Shown piece after piece: positions 8,040 to 14,299 of a stretch of DNA of 20,323 nucleotides; the first letter of the stretch is position 1, and every line of letters begins with the position of its first letter. The notes under the pieces were generated by a model. That model was not told the origin of the DNA, ran no database searches, and saw only the letters and a list, made by a program, of their open reading frames with translations. The DNA is from CAYVBN01 sp964538565 (GTDB taxonomy: Bacteria > Pseudomonadota > Alphaproteobacteria > Rhizobiales > Xanthobacteraceae): contig CAZIGW010000265.1 in the NCBI GenBank assembly GCA_964538565.1, forward strand, positions 1 to 20,323. Direction: 5' to 3'. Both the position numbers and the translations under genes were made by a program.

Positions 8040-8071
8040 GCCGGCCGGCTCCCGGGAGTGAGATAATTATC
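8038..8071 (+). promoter_or_regulatory. Putative sigma70-like promoter with palindromic -10 region
   Basis: TTGCCG at 8038-8043 and GATAAT at 8062-8067 are separated by 18 bases, a good fit to a housekeeping promoter. The -10 lies inside the perfect 10-bp palindrome GATAATTATC (8062-8071), the most AT-rich spot nearby. Transcription would start near 8074 and give a leader of about 100 bases before the transaldolase ATG at 8174. The palindrome could also bind a regulator, or form a -10 on the other strand. Confidence 0.5.
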
Positions 8072-8173
8072 CAGAGGGAAGGGCTGCCGCGGGCCCGCCC
8101 GTCAGCCTCGCCGCAGCGTTGGGCGGTTCTCCGCGCGTATCCTCGTTCACCGGTTCCACCGACAAGGTCCCGC

Positions 8174-8923
8174 ATGGCTCGTCTTTCCGATCTGAAGGTC
8201 AAACTCTTCACCGACGGCGCCGACAAGGCGCAGATCCTCGAGATGGCGCAGAAGCCGTGGATCAAGGGCTTCACCACCAATCCGTCGCTGCTGAAGAAGG
8301 CGGGAGTCTCGGATTACGAAGCCTACGGCCGCGATCTCGTCGCCGCGGTTCCGGATCGACACATCTCGTTCGAGGTGTTCTCCGACGACATCGCCGAGAT
8401 GGTTGCGCAGGCTCGCGTCATCAGCGCCTGGGGCCCGAACGTCTACGTGAAACTGCCGGTTACGACGACGCGCGGCGAGCCGTTGTTCGAGGCGGTGCGC
8501 TCGCTGTCGCGCGAGGGGGTGAAGATCAACATGACAGCGATCTTCTCGTCCGATCAGGTGGCCCGCGCGATCGATGCGCTCTCGGGCGGCGCCGCGGCGT
8601 GCGTCTCGGTGTTTGCCGGCCGTCTCGGCGATCTCGGCATCGACTACCGGCCGATCATGCAGGATGCCGTCGCGCGTGCGCACGCGACCCCGAATGTCGA
8701 GATCATCTGGGCCTCGACCCGCGAGGTGTTCAACGTCGTCGAAGCCGACCAGATGGGCTGCCATATCATCACGGCGCCGGCCAACGTGCTGAAGAAGCTG
8801 CCGGCGATCGGCAGCAAGACTCCTGTGGAAATCTCGCTCGAGGCCGTCAGGCTGTTTCGCGAGGACGCGGTTGCGGCGGGGCTCTCCCTGCGCCTTCCCG
8901 GAGCGATGCGCGCGGCCGAATAG
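8174..8923 (+). CDS. Transaldolase family protein (short form)
   Basis: This 249-residue class I aldolase of the transaldolase family acts in the cytoplasm on sugar phosphates. The N-terminal strand LFTDGAD carries Asp14. GFTTNPSLLKKAGV (residues 32-45) is the family signature. The Schiff-base lysine is Lys93 in VYVKLPV. INMTAIFSSDQ and SVFAGRLGDLG follow. At the position where fructose-6-phosphate aldolase (FSA) has Tyr131 and transaldolase B has Phe178, this protein has Phe147, which favours transaldolase over aldolase activity. It is longer than FSA (about 220 residues) and shorter than TalB (about 317). AAGG at 8164-8167 supports the start. It has its own probable promoter at 8038-8071. 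It sits between manC and the diamino-sugar genes, so a role in fructose-6-phosphate supply for sugar-nucleotide synthesis, or on an unusual sugar phosphate, is possible but unproven. Confidence 0.85.
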   Translation: MARLSDLKVKLFTDGADKAQILEMAQKPWIKGFTTNPSLLKKAGVSDYEAYGRDLVAAVPDRHISFEVFSDDIAEMVAQARVISAWGPNVYVKLPVTTTRGEPLFEAVRSLSREGVKINMTAIFSSDQVARAIDALSGGAAACVSVFAGRLGDLGIDYRPIMQDAVARAHATPNVEIIWASTREVFNVVEADQMGCHIITAPANVLKKLPAIGSKTPVEISLEAVRLFREDAVAAGLSLRLPGAMRAAE

Positions 8924-9115
8924 GCCTGATCGCAGAAACCGCGCGGGGGCCCCGGCCATCTGCAGCGCGACGCCGAGGTAGCTTTGTAACGCATTGAATC
9001 AAAACGTGTTCAGCGTTGCTCAGCGGCACCGGCCGGATCACGGTCGCCAACGGTATGAAGCCGTGCTAGGGGAGACGCCGGGGACGTAAGGACGCGAGAG
9101 GGGGATCCACCCGCC

Positions 9116-10114
9116 ATGGTGCAGCCGGCGAAAGATCACGCGGACAAGTTGCTTCGCGTCGGCGTGATCGGCGTCGGCATCATGGGATCGAACCACGCGC
9201 GCGTTTTCGCCGAGCTTCCGCGCATCGAGCTTGTCGGCATTGCCGATCCGGACGCGAGCCAGGCGGATTTCGTCGCCGGGGCGCTCAACTGCCGCGCGGT
9301 GCCCGACGTCGAGGCCCTGCTCGACCTCGGGGTCGATGCCGTGTCGATCGCGGCGCCGACTCACCTGCACCGCGACATCGCGCTCGCATGCGTGGCGCGC
9401 GGCGTTCACGTCATGGTCGAGAAGCCGATCGCATCGAGCGTCGAGGAGGGGCGCGAGATCATCGCGGCCGCCCATCACGCGGGCGTCACCCTCATGGTCG
9501 GCCATGTCGAACGTTTCAATCCGGCCGTCCAGGCGATCAAGGAAGCGATCCGCGGCGAAGACATCCTCTCGATCGCGATCACGCGCGTCGGTCCGTTCCC
9601 GCCGCGCATGTCGAACGTCGGCGTCGTCATCGACCTCGCCGTGCACGACATCGATCTCATCAGCTGGTTCACGGGCTCGGACATCACCGAAGTCCAGCCG
9701 CAGCTCTCGAGCGCCAAGGCCGAGCGCGAGGACATCGCGCTGCTGCAGTTCCGCACCGCCTCCGGCGTGCTCGCGCACATCAACACCAACTGGCTGACGC
9801 CGTTCAAGGCGCGCACCGTTCACGTCGCGACCAAGCGCAAGTACATCATCGGCGACCTGCTCACCCGGCAGGTCACCGAGTGCTTCGGATTCCAGCCCGA
9901 CGGCAGCTACTCGATGCGGCATCTCTCCGTCGGGCACGCCGAGCCACTGCGCGCCGAGCTCACCGCCTTCGTGACCGCCATCCGCTCCGGCGACACGCCG
10001 GCGGTGACCGGCGAGGAAGGTGTGGCGAGCCTCGAAATCGCCATCCGCTGCCTCGAAGGCCAGCCGGCGAAGGCCGAAGCGGTCCGCAAGACCCCTCGTC
10101 TCGCCGCCGGCTGA
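9116..10114 (+). CDS. gnnA: Gfo/Idh/MocA oxidoreductase, GnnA/WbpB-like nucleotide-sugar 3-dehydrogenase
   Basis: This 332-residue NAD-dependent oxidoreductase probably oxidises C3 of a UDP-N-acetyl sugar to the 3-keto form for the aminotransferase encoded just downstream. The Rossmann motif is IGVGIMGSNHARVF (residues 18-31). The catalytic EKP motif is at 102-104 in VMVEKPIA. VGHVERFNP (128-136) and the D-L-A-V-H-D-I-D segment (Asp173, His177) complete the family active site. Two identities compete. GnnA acts on UDP-GlcNAc on the way to 2,3-diamino-lipid A. WbpB/WlbA acts on UDP-GlcNAcA for diacetamido-uronate polysaccharides. The sequence alone does not separate them, and the symbol is tentative. 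The gap after the transaldolase (8924-9115) has an AT-richer patch near 8981-9010 but no firm promoter. The GAGGGG before this gene is rather far from the ATG, so the start is moderately sure. The aminotransferase ATG follows after 35 bases. Confidence 0.85.
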   Translation: MVQPAKDHADKLLRVGVIGVGIMGSNHARVFAELPRIELVGIADPDASQADFVAGALNCRAVPDVEALLDLGVDAVSIAAPTHLHRDIALACVARGVHVMVEKPIASSVEEGREIIAAAHHAGVTLMVGHVERFNPAVQAIKEAIRGEDILSIAITRVGPFPPRMSNVGVVIDLAVHDIDLISWFTGSDITEVQPQLSSAKAEREDIALLQFRTASGVLAHINTNWLTPFKARTVHVATKRKYIIGDLLTRQVTECFGFQPDGSYSMRHLSVGHAEPLRAELTAFVTAIRSGDTPAVTGEEGVASLEIAIRCLEGQPAKAEAVRKTPRLAAG

Positions 10115-10149
10115 CGCTTCCCGCAACCGTGTATCCAACCGAAAGGCCG

Positions 10150-11304
10150 ATGAACCAGCACGCCCGCGTCCAATCCGCTCCGATCCCGTTCATCGACCTC
10201 GCCGCACAGCGCCGGCGCCTCGGGCGGAAGATCGACGAAGCGATCGCGCGTGTCACCGCTCACTGCCAGTTCGTCCTCGGCCCGGAAGTCCAGGCGCTCG
10301 AAAGCGAGCTTGCGGCCGCTTGCGGGGCGCGGCACGCGATCACCTGCGCCAGCGGGACCGATGCGCTCCTCCTCGTGCTCATGGCGCGCGGCATCGGCCC
10401 GGGCGACGCCGTCCTGTGCCCGGCTTTCACCTTCTGCGCGACCGCCGAGGTCGCCGTGCTGATCGGCGCCACGCCGGTGTTCGTCGATGTGGACGAGCAG
10501 ACGTTCAACATGAGCCCGGCAAGCCTGGAGCGTGCGATCGCCACCGCGAGGCGTCGGGGGCTGGCCCCGAAGGTGGCCGTTCCGGTCGATCTGTTCGGAC
10601 TGCCGGCCGACCACGACGCGATCGCCTCGCTCGCGGAGGCGCACGGCCTGTTCGTGCTCGACGACGCCGCCCAGGCGTTCGGCGCGACATACAAGGGACG
10701 GCGGATCGGCGCGATCGGGCACGCCAGCGCGACGAGCTTCTTTCCGGCCAAGCCGCTCGGCTGCTACGGCGACGGCGGCGCGGTGTTCACCGACGACGAC
10801 GAACTCGCGGCAGCGGTGAAGAGCCTGCGGGTGCACGGGGCAGGGTCAGACCGCTACGACAACGTACGCATCGGTATCACCGGGCGGCTCGACACCGTGC
10901 AGGCCGCCGTGCTTCTCGAGAAGCTCAAGATCTTTCCCGGCGAGATCGAGGCGCGCAATCGTGTCGCGCAGCGCTATGCCGAGGCTTTGTCCAACGTCGT
11001 GGTGACGCCGCACGTTCCCGCCTTCTGCACGTCGGTGTGGGCGCAATACACGATCCGGGTGTCGCCCGGCGCGCGCGACGGTCTCGCCGCAGCACTCAAG
11101 GCCGAAGGCATTCCTACGGCGATCTACTATCCCAGGCCGCTGCATCGCCAGCAGGCCTATGGCCGTTTTCCGACCGTCGACGGCGGCCTGCCGGTATCCG
11201 ACCGCCTGGCCGCGGAGGTGATCAGCCTGCCGATGCACCCCTATCTCGATGCACCGACGCAGGATCGCATCGTCGATGCCACGCGGCGCGCCCTCGGGGC
11301 CTAG
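10150..11304 (+). CDS. gnnB: DegT/DnrJ/EryC1 aminotransferase, GnnB/WbpE-like
   Basis: This 384-residue PLP-dependent sugar aminotransferase would transaminate the 3-keto nucleotide sugar made by the upstream oxidoreductase. IPFIDLAAQRRRL opens the protein, as in WbpE-type enzymes. The PLP phosphate/cofactor region CASGTDAL is at residues 66-73. VLDDAAQAFGA carries the cofactor aspartate (Asp172) and Gln175. The Schiff-base lysine is Lys201 in SFFPAKPLGCYGDGGA, a string very typical of UDP-3-keto-sugar aminotransferases. The C-terminal PTAIYYPRPLHRQQAY is also standard. The frame is open far upstream inside the oxidoreductase gene, but only the ATG at 10150 gives a family-like N terminus; GAAAGG precedes it at short distance. 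With GnnA it would form UDP-GlcNAc3N. With a WbpA-like enzyme such as the one at 2923 it would form a 3-amino uronate. The symbol is tentative. Confidence 0.87.
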   Translation: MNQHARVQSAPIPFIDLAAQRRRLGRKIDEAIARVTAHCQFVLGPEVQALESELAAACGARHAITCASGTDALLLVLMARGIGPGDAVLCPAFTFCATAEVAVLIGATPVFVDVDEQTFNMSPASLERAIATARRRGLAPKVAVPVDLFGLPADHDAIASLAEAHGLFVLDDAAQAFGATYKGRRIGAIGHASATSFFPAKPLGCYGDGGAVFTDDDELAAAVKSLRVHGAGSDRYDNVRIGITGRLDTVQAAVLLEKLKIFPGEIEARNRVAQRYAEALSNVVVTPHVPAFCTSVWAQYTIRVSPGARDGLAAALKAEGIPTAIYYPRPLHRQQAYGRFPTVDGGLPVSDRLAAEVISLPMHPYLDAPTQDRIVDATRRALGA

Positions 11305-11305
11305 C

Positions 11306-11349
11306 GCATGATCCGGCGAAGTGGAATCGGTTCGCCGGACCGATCATGC
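11306..11349. repeat. Rhizobial RIME-like intergenic palindrome
   Basis: The outer arms GCATGATC (11306-11313) and GATCATGC (11342-11349) are perfect inverted repeats. Inside them CGGCGAA (11314-11320) pairs with TTCGCCG (11331-11337) across a 10-base loop, leaving a 4-base bulge at 11338-11341. The form GCATGATCCGG...GATCATGC recalls the dispersed intergenic palindromes of Rhizobiales (RIME family). It begins one base after the aminotransferase stop codon, where it could act as a 3'-end hairpin. Only one copy is visible here, so repetition in the genome is inferred from memory of the family. Confidence 0.6.
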
Positions 11350-11478
11350 ACTCCCTCGCGGGGCAACGAGAGAGCGAACGCTTGCGTCGTCGGCGCAGGC
11401 CCGGCGGGTTCGCGGAGCGCATGCGGCCCGTGCTGACCGCCCCGCCATGACGATCCGCCTCGGCCGCAGGATCGGCCC

Positions 11479-13044
11479 ATGATCGAACGAATCCTCACCG
11501 TCGGCGGGCTCACGCTTCTCTCGCGCGTCACCGGCTTCCTGCGCGACATCGTGCTCGCGGCGATCCTCGGCGCCGGTCCGGTCGCCGACGCGTTCTTCGT
11601 CGCGCTGCGCCTTCCCAACCATTTCCGCGCGATTTTCGCCGAGGGTGCGTTCAACGCAGCGTTCGTGCCGGCCTACGCGCGCGTTCGCCGCCAGGGGGGA
11701 GCCGACATCGCGCAGCTCTTCGCCGACCGGATCTTCACGCTGCTGCTGGCGAGCCAGGTCGTGCTGCTCGCGCTCGCGCTCGTGTGCACGCCTTCCGTGA
11801 TCGCTCTTCTGGCGCCTGGATTTTCCCAGGACCCGGGCCGCTTCGCGCTCGCGGTCGATCTCACCCGCATCACCTTCCCGTATCTTCTTCTCATCACGCT
11901 GGTGACGCTCTACGGCGGCATCCTCAATGCCTTGCAGCGCTTCGCCGCGCCGGCCGCCGCGCCCATCCTGCTCAATCTGTCGATGATGGCGACGCTCACT
12001 CTCGCGACCTTCTTTCCGAGCGCCGGCCATGCGGCGGCCTGGGGCGTGTTCGTCGCCGGCTGCCTACAGGCCCTGCTGGTCGGCGGCGACGCGGCCAGGC
12101 AGGGGGTCCTGCCGAAGTTCCGCGAGATCAAGCTCGACGAGGATGTGAGGCGCTTCTTCCGGGCGCTCGGTCCGGCGACGCTCGGCTCGGCCGGAATCCA
12201 GATCGCGCTGTTCGCCGACACCATCATCGCCAGCTTCCTCGCGACCGGGGCGCTGTCGGCGCTCTACTACGCGGATCGCCTCAACCAGCTCCCGATCGGC
12301 GTCATCGGCATCGCGGCCGGCACCGTGGTGCTGCCCGAAATGGCGAGCCGCATCGCGGCGGGCGACGAAGCCGGCGCCCGCCACGCGCAAAATCGCGCCA
12401 TCGAACTGACGCTGCTGCTGTCGCTTCCGTGCCTTGCCGCGTTTCTGATCGTGCCCGATCGGATCATGCTGGCGCTGTTCGGACATGGCGCGTTCACGGC
12501 GGCCGACGCGGCCGCGGCGGGCGCGACGCTCGCCGCCTATACGGTCGGGCTTCTGCCCTTCGTGCTGATCCGCAGCCTCACGGCGACATTCCTGGCGCGC
12601 GGCGATACGATGACGCCCGTCAAGGCGCTGTCCGTATCGGTGGCGGTGAACGTCGCCTTCAAGTTTCTTCTCATGGGATCGCTGGCGCAGGTCGGCCTGG
12701 CGCTCGCGACCTCGATCGGCGCCTGGGTCAATTTCCTGCTGATCCTCTGGTACGCGCGAAAGGCCGGACTGATCGGTTTCGACGAGCGGCTCAAGGGATC
12801 GCTCGTGAAACTCGTCGGATCGGCGGCGGCGCTGGCGATCGTGCTCGCCGGAGCCTCGGGTCCGGTCGCGAGCCTGTTCGCCCGTTGGCCGGTGCTGCGG
12901 GCGGAAGCGACCCTCGCGGTGCTGGCGCTGCTCGGCGCCGCCATCTACGGGGGAGCCATCGCGGCCCTGTTCGGACGCGAATGGCTCGCCGCGTTTCGGC
13001 GACGGCGGGGGGCGCGATCCGCCCCGTCCGCCATCGCCGACTGA
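11479..13044 (+). CDS. murJ: Lipid II flippase MurJ (MviN)
   Basis: This 521-residue polytopic inner-membrane protein of the MOP superfamily flips the peptidoglycan precursor lipid II to the periplasm and is usually essential. The N terminus has LLSRVTGFLRDIVLAAILGAG (Arg16, Arg22 and Asp23 correspond to functional charged residues of TM1). ADAFFVALRLPNHFRAIFAEGAFNAAFVP is the family hallmark, given here as two joined motifs around residues 36-64. About 14 hydrophobic segments can be counted, and the length is normal. AGGA at 11468-11471 lies 7 bases before the ATG. The stop TGA at 13042-13044 directly abuts the stop of the convergent protease gene. The 174-base gap upstream contains the RIME-like palindrome; I see no clear promoter there. 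Confidence 0.96.
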   Translation: MIERILTVGGLTLLSRVTGFLRDIVLAAILGAGPVADAFFVALRLPNHFRAIFAEGAFNAAFVPAYARVRRQGGADIAQLFADRIFTLLLASQVVLLALALVCTPSVIALLAPGFSQDPGRFALAVDLTRITFPYLLLITLVTLYGGILNALQRFAAPAAAPILLNLSMMATLTLATFFPSAGHAAAWGVFVAGCLQALLVGGDAARQGVLPKFREIKLDEDVRRFFRALGPATLGSAGIQIALFADTIIASFLATGALSALYYADRLNQLPIGVIGIAAGTVVLPEMASRIAAGDEAGARHAQNRAIELTLLLSLPCLAAFLIVPDRIMLALFGHGAFTAADAAAAGATLAAYTVGLLPFVLIRSLTATFLARGDTMTPVKALSVSVAVNVAFKFLLMGSLAQVGLALATSIGAWVNFLLILWYARKAGLIGFDERLKGSLVKLVGSAAALAIVLAGASGPVASLFARWPVLRAEATLAVLALLGAAIYGGAIAALFGREWLAAFRRRRGARSAPSAIAD

Positions 13045-14031
13045 TCACTTCTTGCGCGGCCGCTCCTCGGCCTTGACCGGGACGCTGCGGCGCTCCCGCT
13101 CGCGCAGCACGTCGAGTGTGACCATGCGGCCGATCCTGTCTCCGGTGAGGAGACGAACGAGGTCGTCGGCGCCGGTCACCGGTTCGGCATCGAGCGCCAC
13201 GATGATGTCGCCCGGTTGCATTCCGGCCTTCTCGGCGGGGCTTCCCGGCTCGACCACCCCGACCATCACGGCGCTGGCCTGCGTCACGCCCGCCTCGTAG
13301 CGCAGGCGGCGCGGCAGCGTCGTCTGCTGCGCGGCGATGCCGATGAACGCCCGGCGCACCCGGCCGTGGCGCACAAGCTCTCCGAGCACGAATTTCGCCG
13401 TGTTCGCCGCGATGGCGAAGCAGATCCCCTGCGCGCCGAGGATCACGGCGGTGTTGATGCCGATGACCTCGCCGCCTGACGAGACCAGCGGTCCGCCCGA
13501 ATTGCCGGGATTGAGCGCGGCGTCGGTCTGGATGAGGTCGTCGATCAGCCGTCCGGTGCTCGCCCGCAACGATCGTCCGAGGGCGGACACGACTCCCGTC
13601 GTCACGGTCGATTCGAACCCGAGCGGGTTGCCGATCGCGACGACCAGTTGCCCGCGCTTCAGACGCTTCGAATCGCCCAGGGGCGCAGCCGGCAGCGTGA
13701 GGGCCTCGTTCACCCGCACCAGAGCAAGATCGGTGTCGGGGTCATCACCGACCATGCGGGCGGTCAGCCTGCGGCCGTCGGTGGTGGTCACGCCGACGCG
13801 CGCCGCGCCGCCCACCACGTGGCTGTTGGTGAGGACGAATCCGTCCGGGGCGACGATCACGCCCGAGCCCGATCCGGCCCGGCGGTGCTCGCCGCCGGAC
13901 GATGCGTCCAGGCGCACGACCGCCGGCCCGAGTCGGTCGACCACGTCGGTCACGGCACGCGAATAGGCGTCGAGCAACGGCTCGTCGCCGGAGGGAACAG
14001 GGAACGGCTCGGATTCTCCTTCAAAAAGCAT
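13045..14031 (-). CDS. S1C (HtrA/Deg-type) serine protease with one PDZ domain, no visible signal peptide
   Basis: This 328-residue trypsin-like protease of the HtrA/Deg family degrades misfolded or regulatory substrates. The catalytic triad is complete: His71 in VLTNSHVVGG, Asp101 in DPDTDLALVRV, and Ser178 in LNPGNSGGPLV. One PDZ domain occupies about residues 225-320, with VVEPGSPAEKAGMQPGDIIVALD. Classic DegP has two PDZ domains and DegS one with a membrane anchor. Here the N terminus (MLFEGESEPFPVPSGDEPLLDAY as two joined acidic stretches) has neither a signal peptide nor a membrane anchor, so cytoplasmic action is suggested, unless the start is misplaced. No good ribosome binding site precedes the ATG at 14031. 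It is divergent from the RND operon and convergent with murJ. Confidence 0.93.
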   Translation of the reverse strand: MLFEGESEPFPVPSGDEPLLDAYSRAVTDVVDRLGPAVVRLDASSGGEHRRAGSGSGVIVAPDGFVLTNSHVVGGAARVGVTTTDGRRLTARMVGDDPDTDLALVRVNEALTLPAAPLGDSKRLKRGQLVVAIGNPLGFESTVTTGVVSALGRSLRASTGRLIDDLIQTDAALNPGNSGGPLVSSGGEVIGINTAVILGAQGICFAIAANTAKFVLGELVRHGRVRRAFIGIAAQQTTLPRRLRYEAGVTQASAVMVGVVEPGSPAEKAGMQPGDIIVALDAEPVTGADDLVRLLTGDRIGRMVTLDVLRERERRSVPVKAEERPRKK

Positions 14032-14299
14032 GGCTTAGCCGGAGGGTTGGAGATGCCGGGGCGCGCTCAGGGCGTCGATTGGCGAGTAGGACGGGCGATT
14101 TGCCCGGGACTGTGGCGGTCGGCGCGGTGGACTCGGCCCGGTTTCGGAGATATGGGGAGGGCGGCGCGACCTGAAAAGGTCGGAGGGGCGCCGATTCAAA
14201 CGTCCTAGTGCGTTCACATCAACGCGACCCCGGGTAGCCGCTGCTTCCCTGTCCAGATAGATCGAGCTTGCCATGATTGGGCCCCTCGAAGGAGCGTCC
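14032..14299. promoter_or_regulatory. Divergent control region with three dyad elements
   Basis: This 268-base region lies between the protease and efflux starts. It contains three inverted repeats. CGGGC/GCCCG at 14092-14106 has a 5-base loop. CGACCT/AGGTCG at 14167-14182 has a 4-base loop and possible outer GGCG/CGCC pairing (14163-14166 with 14189-14192). GCGTT/AACGC at 14210-14225 has a 6-base spacer. The last two are positioned where operators of the efflux promoter would be expected. No TetR-type or other repressor gene is in the window. AAGGAG at 14289-14294 is the adaptor gene's ribosome binding site. Confidence 0.4.

Noticed and set aside
8940..8956. GGGGCCCC-type GC-rich palindrome after the transaldolase as a terminator
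   Set aside because: It has no loop space and no T-run, and such GC palindromes are expected by chance here.
9038..10138. 366-codon minus-strand open frame opposite the Gfo/Idh/MocA gene
   Set aside because: It is a shadow frame; the plus-strand protein has the complete Rossmann and EKP motifs.
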